Below are positions 7,004 through 14,438 of a stretch of DNA of 56,645 nucleotides, in pieces. Source of the DNA: Chloroflexota bacterium (GTDB lineage: Bacteria; Chloroflexota; UBA11872); NCBI GenBank assembly GCA_022825895.1, contig JAJDVX010000025.1, positions 1-56,645 of the forward strand, given 5' to 3'. Positions within the stretch are counted from its first letter, which is position 1, and the number at the start of each line of letters is the position of its first letter. The position numbers were made by a program, and so were the translations under genes. Under the pieces are notes generated by a model. The model saw nothing but the letters and a program-made list of their open reading frames with translations, did no database searches and was not told the origin of the DNA.

Positions 7004-8398
7004 TTGACGCTCGCGATCACCAACACCCTCACCGGGAAAAAAGAGCCGTTCAAGCCGCTGGGCGATCCCGTGACGATGTATGTCTGCGGGATGACGCCCA
7101 AGGACCGGCCGCACCTGGGCCATGCGTTCATGTTCGTGCACATGGACGTAATCCGTCGCTACCTGGAATACGCCGGCTACACGGTGCGGCACATCCAGAA
7201 CTTCACCGATATCGACGACAAGATCATCGACCGGGCTCGCGCGGCGGACCGCGACCCGCTGGATTGGTCGCGCGAGTACACCGAGGCCTACTTCGAGGTG
7301 ATGGACCGGCTGCGGGTGCGGCGCGCCCACGAGTACCCGCTGGTGACCGCCAACATTCCCGGGATCATCGAAGACGTGCAGGAACTGATCAACGCCGGGC
7401 ACGCCTACCCAACCTCAACCGGCGTGTACTTCGACGCAGCCACGTTTGAGGACTACGGAGCCCTCAGCGGCCGAACCGAGGAAGACGGGGCGGCAGGCGC
7501 CCGAATTGCGGTTGACGAAGAGAAGCGCGACCCGCGCGACTGGGCGCTGTGGAAGCTGGACGACGAGAGCTCGGTGGCCTGGGACAGCCCCTGGGGTCGC
7601 GGACGTCCCGGCTGGCACATCGAGTGCTCCACCATGATCCGGCGCACGCTGGGCGAGCAGATCGACATCCACGGCGGCGGCGCGGACCTGCTATTTCCGC
7701 ACCACGAGAATGAATTGGCCCAGGCCGAAGCGGCCACCGAGCGGCAGCCCTTCGTCTCGTACTGGACACACACGGGCCTGGTGCTGACCGACGGCGAGAA
7801 AATGGCTCACTCGCTGGGCAATTTCACCACCACGGCGGACGTACTGACCGACGTGCCGCCCGACGTGCTGCGGCTCTACCTGCTGGGGGTGCACTACCGC
7901 TCGACGCTGCAGTTTTCGATGGAGGCGATAGAGCAGACGCGCACGGGATACCAGCGGCTGCTGGCGGTCACCCGGGCCCAGGGCGGCGTCGATGTTTCAC
8001 GTGAAACATCCGCCGCCGAATTGGACAGTGAGGCTGCAACCGCCCGGCAGGCTTTCGACGCCGCCATGGACGACGACTTCAACGCGCCTCGCGCCATCGG
8101 CGCACTGTTCGAGTTCGGGCGCGCCATCAACCGCCTGGCGCCAGGATGCTCGGCAGCGGACGTTGCGAAAGCGCAGGGCACTTTGACCAGCCTGCTGGGC
8201 GCGCTGGGTATCGAACTGCATGAACCGGACGCGGCGTCCGACGATGCGACGCCGTTCATAGACCTGCTGGTGAACTTGCGCCAGCAACTGCGAGAGGCCA
8301 GGCAATGGGAGCTCGCCGACAATATCCGCGACGATCTGGGCGCCCTCGGCGTGGCAGTCGAGGACAAGCCCGACGGCACGGTCTGGCGTCGCGGGTAG
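7004..8398 (+). CDS. cysS: Cysteine--tRNA ligase
   Basis: A class I aminoacyl-tRNA synthetase of 464 residues that charges tRNA-Cys in the cytosol. The zinc site is visible: C28 in MYVCG, C208 in HIECST, H233/H234 in FPHHENE. PHLGH (36-40) is the HIGH motif and [10 protein letters not shown] (about 264-273) the KMSKS motif, with AH replacing SK at positions 3-4. The C-terminal DALR-like helical region is present. The start is TTG at 7004, the only in-frame start before the conserved [10 protein letters not shown], with a weak upstream ggga. It is third in the operon, 48 nt after ispF. The altered KMSKS is within known variation for CysS, so activity is expected. MshC is excluded by overall length and pattern. 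Confidence 0.95.
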   Translation: MTLAITNTLTGKKEPFKPLGDPVTMYVCGMTPKDRPHLGHAFMFVHMDVIRRYLEYAGYTVRHIQNFTDIDDKIIDRARAADRDPLDWSREYTEAYFEVMDRLRVRRAHEYPLVTANIPGIIEDVQELINAGHAYPTSTGVYFDAATFEDYGALSGRTEEDGAAGARIAVDEEKRDPRDWALWKLDDESSVAWDSPWGRGRPGWHIECSTMIRRTLGEQIDIHGGGADLLFPHHENELAQAEAATERQPFVSYWTHTGLVLTDGEKMAHSLGNFTTTADVLTDVPPDVLRLYLLGVHYRSTLQFSMEAIEQTRTGYQRLLAVTRAQGGVDVSRETSAAELDSEAATARQAFDAAMDDDFNAPRAIGALFEFGRAINRLAPGCSAADVAKAQGTLTSLLGALGIELHEPDAASDDATPFIDLLVNLRQQLREARQWELADNIRDDLGALGVAVEDKPDGTVWRRG

Positions 8399-9162
8399 GT
8401 CGCCCGCAACTTCCGGCCGAGGCCAGCGTCTGGGGACGGCACACCGTTGCCGAGGCGTTGCGCGGCGGTGCACGTGTCGAACGGGTCTTTATTGCCCGTC
8501 CGCAAGCCGAAGCGATGGCCGACATACGTTCCCTGGCCGCTTCGGCGGCAGTTGCCGTCACGTTTACGGACGCGTCCGAGCTCGACCAGTTGAGCATCGG
8601 CGGGCAGCATCAGGGCGTAGTGGCCTCAGTGCGGCCTCCGCCGCCGGCATCGATCGAGGACCTTCTTGAGAGCGAAAGCGCGGGTGGACCGCCGCTGATC
8701 CTGGCCGCGGACCAGGTGCAGGACGTGGGCAACCTGGGCGCGCTGCTACGAACACTCGAGGCGGTGGACGGCGCAGGGGCCGTGGTTCCGGCCCGACGCT
8801 CGGCCGCCCTGACCGGCGGTTTGGCGCGGGCCTCCGCCGGCGCGAGCCTGCGGACGCCGCTGGTCCAGGTCGCCAACATCACCCGGGCGCTGGACCAGAT
8901 GCGTACGGCCGGCGCCTGGGTTTATGCGCTGGATCAGGACGGGGATACGGACTTTACCGACGCCGACTTTGGCCGCCCGACGTGCCTTGTGGTCGGCAAC
9001 GAAGCCCGCGGCGTCCGCCCCGGCGTCCGCAAGGCATGCGACGCGGCGCTGCGGATTCCGATGTACGGGGGCGTGGGTTCGCTGAACGTCTCGGTGGCCG
9101 GCGCGATCGTGCTGTACCACGCCGTACGCTCGCGCACAGAGGCGGCTTCGGATGTCGCCTGA
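8305..9162 (+). CDS. rlmB: TrmH/SpoU family 23S rRNA 2'-O-methyltransferase
   Basis: A SPOUT-class RNA methyltransferase of 285 residues, probably modifying the 23S rRNA guanosine targeted by RlmB. The substrate-binding domain starts at SVWGRHTVAEALRGG. The knotted SAM-binding domain shows NLGALLRTLE, LVVGNEARGV and GSLNVSVAGAIVLYH, the three SpoU motifs. The ATG at 8305 lies inside cysS, giving a 94-nt overlap, but has AGAGG 7 nt upstream and is the only standard start before the conserved WGRH. It yields an Arg-rich 44-residue extension such as other RlmB homologues carry. It overlaps folB by 11 nt at its 3' end, so the three genes are translationally linked. The family is sure; the exact nucleotide target is inferred. 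Confidence 0.9.
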   Translation: MGARRQYPRRSGRPRRGSRGQARRHGLASRVGRPQLPAEASVWGRHTVAEALRGGARVERVFIARPQAEAMADIRSLAASAAVAVTFTDASELDQLSIGGQHQGVVASVRPPPPASIEDLLESESAGGPPLILAADQVQDVGNLGALLRTLEAVDGAGAVVPARRSAALTGGLARASAGASLRTPLVQVANITRALDQMRTAGAWVYALDQDGDTDFTDADFGRPTCLVVGNEARGVRPGVRKACDAALRIPMYGGVGSLNVSVAGAIVLYHAVRSRTEAASDVA

Positions 9163-9541
9163 CACCGTCAGCCTAGCCGGCATCACCCTCTACGGCTATC
9201 ACGGCGCGAGTCCGGAAGAGCGGACGTTGGGTCAGCGCTTCGTGGTGGATGTTGACCTGGAGGCTGATTTGCGCAGCGCGAGCGCCACTGACTCGCTCCA
9301 TTTGACCGTCAACTACAGCGAGGTGTACGCGTTGGTCGCGGAGATTGTGGAGGGCGACCCGGTGAATCTGCTGGAAACGCTGGGCGAGCGGATTGCGCAG
9401 GCCACACTCAAGCGGTTTCCTCAGGTTCGGAGATCGCGCGTTCGCATTGCGAAGCCTGGCGTCGCTATCGCGGGGTCGGTTCTGCGCAACGCCGCGGTGA
9501 CGATCGACCGCACGCGATCGGACGCTCAGAGCGCGAATTGA
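9152..9541 (+). CDS. folB: Dihydroneopterin aldolase
   Basis: FolB cleaves 7,8-dihydroneopterin to 6-hydroxymethyl-dihydropterin in folate synthesis. It has 129 residues, the family length. LYGYHGASPEER contains the conserved Glu (E22) that anchors the pterin. NYSEVYALV and NLLETLGERIA are typical core segments, and RIAKPGVA holds the catalytic Lys (K101). It overlaps rlmB by 11 nt and closes the operon. folE, an earlier step of the same pathway, lies 3 kb downstream in a different unit. Start at ATG 9152; no strong SD, consistent with translational coupling. Confidence 0.93.
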   Translation: MSPDTVSLAGITLYGYHGASPEERTLGQRFVVDVDLEADLRSASATDSLHLTVNYSEVYALVAEIVEGDPVNLLETLGERIAQATLKRFPQVRRSRVRIAKPGVAIAGSVLRNAAVTIDRTRSDAQSAN

Positions 9542-9546
9542 CCGTG

Positions 9547-9561
9547 CGATCCTCTGGATCG
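9547..9561 (+). terminator. Short hairpin after folB
   Basis: CGATCC (9547-9552) pairs perfectly with GGATCG (9556-9561) around TCT, 5 nt after the folB stop. The stem is short and no T-run follows, so termination here is only a possibility. The following stretch to 9742 is AT-richer than its surroundings and holds no gene I can support. Confidence 0.3.
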
Positions 9562-9742
9562 GTTAAGTAAGTAATCTCACCTTTCCATCTTGACGGAAAC
9601 AACCGTACGCACCACTATGTACGAAGCGGGCGGCTAGACGCATCATTCGAGAGCGCGTCCGCGTCATCGGCGCACAGCAAGTTCTCTGTTCAATGACGGG
9701 CACGGTCGCGCCTACATAGTTTCCTGTTCGAAAGGTTGACGT

Positions 9743-10333
9743 ATGGGGAGTCTGGCGGTGTTTATTGACGGCGGTTATCTCGAAGCTCTGCAGAAGCATG
9801 AGTTCGATGTTCGGCTGGACGTCAAGAAGCTTGTTGACGAGATTCTGCGGCACGTGGAGAGCGAGAGCGCCGACGCCGTGGAGTTGCTGCGTGCGTATTA
9901 CTACCACTGCCGGCCGTATCGAAGCGACCCGCCAACGCCTGAAGAGATGGACCGCTACTCAAACTCGCGGCGATTCGAGGACGCGCTTCGCTACCTGCCA
10001 CGCTTCGAAGTGCGGCTGGGCCACCTGCGGATGTCGGGCATGGATGAATCGGGCGTTCCGATCTTCGAGCAGAAGCAGGTCGACCTGTTGCTGGGCCTGG
10101 ACATGGCGCTGCTGGCGGGCAAGGGGCAGGTGCAGCACATCGCCCTGGTTGCCGGCGACGGCGACTTCGTTCCCGCCGTTCGCGTGCTAAAGAACGAAGG
10201 CATCATCGTGTGGCTCGTTCACGGCCCACCGCAAGGCAATCATGGGTATCCCACGTATTCGTTCGAGCTATTCAAAACAGCGGATGAGCGAATGGAACTG
10301 GACGAGGAACTAATTGACCGCTTGCTGAGGTAA
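9743..10333 (+). CDS. NYN domain (LabA/DUF88-type) putative ribonuclease
   Basis: A 196-residue PIN-like protein of the NYN family. Acidic metal-binding residues stand in family order: FIDGGY (D9), KQVDLLLGLD (D114, D120) and VAGDGDFVP (D139, D141), followed by the strand GIIVWLVHG. Such proteins are single-domain RNases or LabA-like regulators acting on RNA in the cytosol. AAAGG at 9731-9735 lies 7 nt before the ATG. The gene stands alone, converging on the thymidylate-kinase-like pair, so its partner is unknown. The YYYHCRPYRSDPPTPEE region between the first and second acidic sites is typical of this subgroup. Family call is firm; substrate unknown. Confidence 0.87.
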   Translation: MGSLAVFIDGGYLEALQKHEFDVRLDVKKLVDEILRHVESESADAVELLRAYYYHCRPYRSDPPTPEEMDRYSNSRRFEDALRYLPRFEVRLGHLRMSGMDESGVPIFEQKQVDLLLGLDMALLAGKGQVQHIALVAGDGDFVPAVRVLKNEGIIVWLVHGPPQGNHGYPTYSFELFKTADERMELDEELIDRLLR

Positions 10334-10434
10334 TTGCAGCACAGATTTCACCTGATTCGATATCGACCCGGTCGATCAAGGTTCCAATCCGGGGAGCGGC
10401 CACGGCATCGTCGCATCGGTCAATCAGTGCGGTC

Positions 10435-11166
10435 CTATGAGGCTCCGCTATTCTGCGTGGATCGCATCTCATCCATGACACGCTGTACCTCAACAAGGAT
10501 AGCGCTGAAGGTCTGAGTAATCGGACCTCGGGCGTTGATAACGGTGAAGTTATGCTGTTCGGCAAGTTCACGAAGATGTGAGCTGATTTGCGCCTGATAT
10601 CGCAGAAAACTGTCAAACACGTCCTGGCCCCGCATCACGTCGAGGCCTGATTCCCAGAAGTCGAATCCGCCGTTGATCAGGATGCGGGGCAGGAGGTGTT
10701 CGATGTCCACGTCGAGATACACGATGGCGTCGGGAACCGGCGCGAAGCCATAGACGTCAGTCGTCCAGGCCGGATCGATTCCGCGCGTCGCCGCACGGGC
10801 GATCATGGAGAAGATATAGCGGTCGGCCAGGACAACCATGCCCGCACGTAGCGACGGAATGATGAGTCGTTCGACGCGGTCGAAGAAGTCGGTGGCGTAG
10901 AACAGATTGAGCGTGATCGGGTCCAGATCATGACCGGACTTTGCGCGCCGGATGCCGGGGCCGGCGAGTTCGGATCGCGTCAGCCCGGTGTCGACGACGC
11001 CGAACCCATGGTCCTCAAGCCACTCCTTCATCAGGCGAATCTGGGTGGAGCGTCCCGATCCGTCCTGGCCCTCAACCACCAGCAGGCGGCCAGGCAATGG
11101 GCTGAGATCGATTCCTGGCGGCGGCTCGCCGTAGAAACGTAACGGGCGGTTGACCGGAAGACTCAT
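10435..11166 (-). CDS. Thymidylate kinase-like protein with altered Walker A (copy 2)
   Basis: A 243-residue P-loop protein similar to dTMP kinase: VVEGQDGSGRST (about 31-41), VVLADRYIFS (the DR motif) and the Asp-rich strand AIVYLDVDIE. The Walker A Lys is replaced by Arg (R39), which usually cripples phosphoryl transfer. The substrate-binding loop of canonical Tmk (TREPGG) is missing; TGLTRSELAG stands in its place. The ATG overlaps the stop of the upstream paralogue as ATGA, so the two are co-translated, and a heteromeric complex with an active and an inactive or regulatory subunit is plausible. The start at 11166 was preferred to the upstream GTG because of that overlap. It is longer than standard Tmk (about 205-215 residues). 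Confidence 0.85.
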   Translation of the reverse strand: MSLPVNRPLRFYGEPPPGIDLSPLPGRLLVVEGQDGSGRSTQIRLMKEWLEDHGFGVVDTGLTRSELAGPGIRRAKSGHDLDPITLNLFYATDFFDRVERLIIPSLRAGMVVLADRYIFSMIARAATRGIDPAWTTDVYGFAPVPDAIVYLDVDIEHLLPRILINGGFDFWESGLDVMRGQDVFDSFLRYQAQISSHLRELAEQHNFTVINARGPITQTFSAILVEVQRVMDEMRSTQNSGAS

Positions 11167-11924
11167 AGCGCCCGCCACATGTCGGCCAGGTACCGTCCAC
11201 TGAGACCGGTAGCCGCCAGCGCTTCCTGCAGTCCTGAATCTTCCGCTCGCATCGCGCCATCCAGATGGGGCTCTACAAGTGCGCGCATCTGTTCCTGTTG
11301 ATTCACCAGGGTGTCGGTGGCATCGATGCGCTCCAGGCCAAACTCGTCGACCAGCCTTCCGTACTGGTCGCGAATGATGCCCTGGAACAATCGGAACGAT
11401 TTGGCGGGATCTCCGCTAAGGCCCAGATCTAAGCCGGCTTCGTAGTAGCTGAGTTCGTCGCGGCCGAGCTCGATCCGACGGATCGCCTCGTCCAGCGGGA
11501 CGTCGAAGTAGAAGGCCATCGTGGGATCGGGTGCGAATGCGTAGAGCCGACGCAGCCAGTTGGCGCTGACGCCGCGGGCGGCGTCGCGGGCATAAGCGGT
11601 AAAGACGTAGCGATCGGCAAGGACGATGGCACCGGCCTGGAGCGCGGGAATGATCTGCTCGTGTACGCGACTGGAGAAGTCGGCGGCATGGATGAGGCTA
11701 AACGTCAGAGGCGTGAGGATGCGGCGACGCTTGCCACGCCTGGTGGTCCGGCGGACGATTCTTGACGAGTTCCACTCGGTGAAGATCACCAGGTAGCCCT
11801 GGCTGACGAGCCACTTGTGCAGCAGATCGAGCTGCGTGCTCTTCCCCGACCCGTCAATGCCCTCGACGATAAAGAGGCGACCTGGCAAGTCTTGCGGTGC
11901 GGTTGCACCGTTGGCTGTGGCCAT
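11163..11924 (-). CDS. Thymidylate kinase-like protein, intact Walker A (copy 1)
   Basis: A 253-residue P-loop kinase homologue. IVEGIDGSGKST (20-30) is an intact Walker A, IVLADRYVFT the DR motif, and TMAFYFDVPLDEAI a typical later strand. The TREPGG loop is replaced by TEWNSSRIVRRTTRRGKRRR, a strongly basic segment, so the natural substrate may not be dTMP. The start is ATG with AGGTG 5 nt upstream. It is first of a two-gene unit, diverging from the rpiB-like gene at 12190. Canonical annotation would be dTMP kinase; given the missing nucleotide-specificity loop I would keep thymidylate kinase-like. No other tmk is seen in the window. Confidence 0.87.
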   Translation of the reverse strand: MATANGATAPQDLPGRLFIVEGIDGSGKSTQLDLLHKWLVSQGYLVIFTEWNSSRIVRRTTRRGKRRRILTPLTFSLIHAADFSSRVHEQIIPALQAGAIVLADRYVFTAYARDAARGVSANWLRRLYAFAPDPTMAFYFDVPLDEAIRRIELGRDELSYYEAGLDLGLSGDPAKSFRLFQGIIRDQYGRLVDEFGLERIDATDTLVNQQEQMRALVEPHLDGAMRAEDSGLQEALAATGLSGRYLADMWRAL

Positions 11925-12175
11925 GGCTACACCTGGCCGCCAGTCACGGAACGCGCTTGACCCAGGTGAACGACGATGGGCAAGGACCGGCCCTCAACAA
12001 GGACACGCCGCCGCTCACATTCATTGGCCACTGCTACCAGCGTACCCGACGGGGTCGTCGCTGATGCCGCGGCTTCTGGCTGTGGCGATGTGACATTCCA
12101 TGCGGATAACCGAGTTTCGAGCTATCCGCGGAAACTGGGACCGGAGCTTACGATTACTACGCAGGTAACCGTTCG

Positions 12176-12181
12176 TATACT
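12176..12181 (+). promoter_or_regulatory. -10 element TATACT of a probable leaderless gene
   Basis: TATACT ends 8 nt before the ATG at 12190, so transcription would begin at or within a base or two of the start codon. A TANNNT box this close to ATG is the usual sign of leaderless mRNA in high-GC bacteria. The -35 is weak. The rest of the 11925-12189 gap shows no gene. Confidence 0.45.
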
Positions 12182-12189
12182 CGGCTGGA

Positions 12190-12654
12190 ATGTCTTTGCC
12201 CACGCCAGTCATGCGCATTGCAATCGCCAGCGACGAACGAACGGATCTGACCGACCACATCATCGCGAATCTCAGAGAGCGCGGGCATGCGCTGTCACCG
12301 TTCGGGCCGCTGGCCGGCCTGGACCAGCAGTGGCCGGAGGCGGGACGCAGTGTCGGTCAGGCGGTGGCCGGCGGGGCCGCGGATGAAGGCATTGTGCTGT
12401 GCTGGACAGGTACCGGCGTCAGTATTGCGGCAAACAAGGTCGCCGGAATTCGAGCCGCCCTGTGCGCGGACGCGGAGACCGCGCGCGGCGCTCGGCTTTG
12501 GAACCGGGCGAATGTCCTGGCGCTGAGCCTGCGATTGACGACGCCGGCACTCGCCGATGAGATTCTCTCAGCCTGGTTTGACACACCCCTGGGCGAGGAC
12601 CCCGACGATCGAGCCTGTGTCGACCGGGTCGAGACCTCGTTCACGCCGGCCTGA
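12190..12654 (+). CDS. RpiB/LacA/LacB family sugar-phosphate isomerase
   Basis: A 154-residue protein of the ribose-5-phosphate isomerase B family. MRIAIASDE at residue 8 is the N-terminal strand, and LCWTGTGVSIAANKVAGIRAALC (70-92) contains the catalytic Cys (C71) and the GTGxGxxxxANK loop. The usual GSDHAG is ASDERT here, so the ring-opening His is not conserved and the substrate may be a different sugar phosphate. Two starts are possible: ATG 12190, favoured by the TATACT box just upstream, and ATG 12211 directly at the conserved strand. It is followed closely by folE, with which it may be co-transcribed. Confidence 0.87.
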   Translation: MSLPTPVMRIAIASDERTDLTDHIIANLRERGHALSPFGPLAGLDQQWPEAGRSVGQAVAGGAADEGIVLCWTGTGVSIAANKVAGIRAALCADAETARGARLWNRANVLALSLRLTTPALADEILSAWFDTPLGEDPDDRACVDRVETSFTPA

Positions 12655-12688
12655 CACCTATACCTCTCCCAGGAAACGAGCTTCACGC

Positions 12689-13339
12689 ATGAGTTCAACG
12701 CCCCTGCACGACGGAACGCCCACAGCGTCCGTCCCGCACACCACCGACGCGTCAAGCGTTTCGCCGAACGGCGCGCTGCGCGCCGACCGCGAGCGGATCG
12801 CGGCCGCGATTCGCGAGATCCTGATCGCCATCGGCGAAGACCCCGATCGCGACGGCCTGGTCAAGACGCCGGCCCGTGTGGCACGCATGTATGAGGAGCT
12901 ATTTGCCGGGCTTGTCGGCGAGCCCGACGATTACCTGGCAACCACGTTCGAGCACCCCCACGACGAGATGATCGTCGTGCGCGACATCCCGTTCTACTCG
13001 ATTTGCGAGCATCACCTGCTGCCGTTTTTTGGTCGCGCAGCCGTGGGCTACATTCCGAATGAGCGGATTGTGGGGCTGAGCAAGCTGGCTCGCGTGGTGG
13101 AGCACCTGGCGCGTCGGCCGCAAGTGCAGGAACGCCTGACCTGCCAGGTCGCCGACCGCATTGAACAAGTATTGGACCCGGTGGGGGTGGCAATCACGAT
13201 CGAGGCCGAGCACACCTGCATGACGATGCGGGGCGTCAAGAAACCGGGCAGCCGGATGGTGACCTCGGTCACGCGAGGCGCGTTCCGCGACAATCCCGCC
13301 ACCCGCGCCGAGTTTTTCGACGCGGTTCAGCGCCAGTAG
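12689..13339 (+). CDS. folE: GTP cyclohydrolase I
   Basis: FolE makes 7,8-dihydroneopterin triphosphate from GTP, the first step of tetrahydrofolate (and queuosine-type) pathways, as a zinc-dependent toroidal decamer. Zinc ligands are visible: C106 and H109 in SICEHHLLPFFG and C177 in EHTCMTMRG. IVGLSKLARVVE and GVKKPGSRMVTS are further family signatures. It has 216 residues, with a variable 30-residue N-terminus as usual. The ATG with AGGAAACGAG upstream was chosen; the in-frame extension to 12557 runs inside the upstream gene. It lies 34 nt after the rpiB-like gene and 10 nt before gntR. Confidence 0.96.
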   Translation: MSSTPLHDGTPTASVPHTTDASSVSPNGALRADRERIAAAIREILIAIGEDPDRDGLVKTPARVARMYEELFAGLVGEPDDYLATTFEHPHDEMIVVRDIPFYSICEHHLLPFFGRAAVGYIPNERIVGLSKLARVVEHLARRPQVQERLTCQVADRIEQVLDPVGVAITIEAEHTCMTMRGVKKPGSRMVTSVTRGAFRDNPATRAEFFDAVQRQ

Positions 13340-13349
13340 CGGGCCCGCC

Positions 13350-14090
13350 ATGTCGCCGGAGCCGGACGACAAGCCACGCTCCCGGCGGACGCGGCCAGCT
13401 CCCGGGATTCTGCGCACCTCGACGGCCTACCACACCAAGCGCGAGTTGGTGTACCGCGCGCTGCGTGAGGCCATTCAAGCCGGACGACTGCGGGCGGGCG
13501 ACCGCCTGGTCATCAGTCACATCGCTTCGGAGCTTGGCGTCAGCGACGTGCCGGTGCGCGAGGCGCTGTTTCAGCTTGAGGCCGAGGGCCTGATCGACAA
13601 CGAACCGCATGTGGGCGCCACGGTAGCCGGACTGGATGCGGCGGAAGTTCGCGACATGTACCTGGCCAGTTCCATCGTTGAGGGCGCGACGGCCGCGCTG
13701 GCCGTACCGCACATGACGGCGAACGACCATCGGCAGTTGCAGGAAACGCTGGCGAATCTGGACGCCGCCGTCGAGTCGGACGACGCCGAGGCGCTCGCGC
13801 GACTGGACCAAGAGATTCATGGACGGCTGTACGCTCGATGCCCTTCGGCCCAATTGCTGATGCTGGTTGAGCAGTTGTGGGCCACGAAGGAACGCGTACG
13901 GACGGCCTACCCGGCGCGTGGCCGGGGCCGAGCGTCGCAACGCGAACACCGTGCGATTGTGGCGGCGGTGCAGGCCGGCGATACGTCCGGCGTGGAGGCG
14001 CTGATTCGCGATCACCTGCAGCGAGCCGGCGCGGCCAGGAGCGCGGCCCTTGAGACTAAAGAGATTGACGAGGGCACAAAAATCATATAG
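13350..14090 (+). CDS. GntR family (FCD/FadR subgroup) transcriptional regulator
   Basis: A 246-residue DNA-binding regulator. A winged helix-turn-helix occupies about 30-95 (YRALREAIQAGRLRAG, ISHIASELGVSDVPVREALFQLEAEGLI), followed by the all-helical FCD ligand-binding domain to about residue 225 with the AHHAR-type DQEIHGRLY and QREHRAIVAAV segments; conserved His and Asp there often hold a metal and an organic acid ligand. It starts 10 nt after folE, so the two are likely co-transcribed, although there is no obvious functional link. The effector is unknown. Its 3' end overlaps a candidate promoter for the following small ORF. Confidence 0.9.
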   Translation: MSPEPDDKPRSRRTRPAPGILRTSTAYHTKRELVYRALREAIQAGRLRAGDRLVISHIASELGVSDVPVREALFQLEAEGLIDNEPHVGATVAGLDAAEVRDMYLASSIVEGATAALAVPHMTANDHRQLQETLANLDAAVESDDAEALARLDQEIHGRLYARCPSAQLLMLVEQLWATKERVRTAYPARGRGRASQREHRAIVAAVQAGDTSGVEALIRDHLQRAGAARSAALETKEIDEGTKII

Positions 14091-14093
14091 GAT
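14065..14093 (+). promoter_or_regulatory. Sigma70-like promoter inside the 3' end of gntR
   Basis: TTGACG (14065-14070) and TAGGAT (14088-14093) are spaced by exactly 17 nt, in an AT-rich patch unusual for this region. Transcription would begin near 14100. A hairpin caggca/tgcctg (14104-14109 with 14114-14119) then lies in the leader of the small ORF at 14146. Confidence 0.45.
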
Positions 14094-14145
14094 TTATCAG
14101 CTTCAGGCAGTGTTGCCTGGAGTATCGGCGACTGGAGGTACTTCC

Positions 14146-14259
14146 ATGCGCGACGTTGCGCTTGCATACCGTCGGCGCCGACAGGCTGGAGCGCGCCGGC
14201 TGAACATTCGCGTGCTCATAGGGCGCTGGCAAGTCGACAGGTCGCGCCCCGCGGCCTAA
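14146..14259 (+). CDS. Small Arg-rich ORF with strong ribosome-binding site
   Basis: A 37-codon ORF preceded by a perfect GGAGGT (14134-14139) at 6-nt spacing, one of the best SD sites in the window. It has a promoter-like pair upstream and a strong hairpin overlapping its stop codon. The peptide is basic (MRDVALAYRRRRQ at its start, about ten Arg in total) with no membrane segment or Cys pair, and resembles no family I know. It could be a nucleic-acid-binding microprotein or a leader peptide whose translation affects the hairpin. The 14091-14438 region holds nothing else except hairpins. Confidence 0.45.
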   Translation: MRDVALAYRRRRQAGARRLNIRVLIGRWQVDRSRPAA

Positions 14260-14272
14260 CGGCCGACGGGGC
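14246..14272 (+). terminator. GC-rich hairpin at the stop of the small ORF
   Basis: gccccgcggcc (14246-14256) pairs with ggccg-a-cggggc (14261-14272): an 11-bp stem with one bulged A and a TAAC loop. The TAA stop of the small ORF lies in the loop. There is no T-run, so this could be a factor-assisted terminator or a translational control element. Confidence 0.45.
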
Positions 14273-14400
14273 AGCAGGCCGCGCGGATTCGCGACACCCG
14301 GTACCGGCCTGAGCGTTGGCTTGTCGAATGCCAGACACCAGCCGACGCAGGTTTGGGTAGCCGAATAGTGACGGCCGAGCGATCTCTCCTTCGAATCGCT

Positions 14401-14434
14401 GCAAGACCCGCGCCGGTTTTGGCGCGGGTCTTGC
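14401..14434 (-). terminator. Perfect 14-bp hairpin ending the atp-murA-mreB-dehydrogenase unit
   Basis: gcaagacccgcgcc pairs perfectly with ggcgcgggtcttgc around a 6-nt loop, starting 4 nt after the stop codon of the minus-strand dehydrogenase. No clear T-tract follows on either strand. Position and stem strength support termination of the long minus-strand operon, and perhaps of forward transcription from the small ORF. Confidence 0.6.
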
Positions 14435-14438
14435 TCAT

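Noticed and set aside
10362..10376. ATCGAC-CCG-GTCGAT hairpin as a terminator between the NYN and kinase-like genes
   Set aside because: The 6-bp stem has a 3-nt loop and no T-run; a chance palindrome is as likely.
14390..14397. TTCGAATC resembling a tRNA T-loop
   Set aside because: It is part of a gcgat/atcgc hairpin; no acceptor, D or anticodon stems can be built around it.
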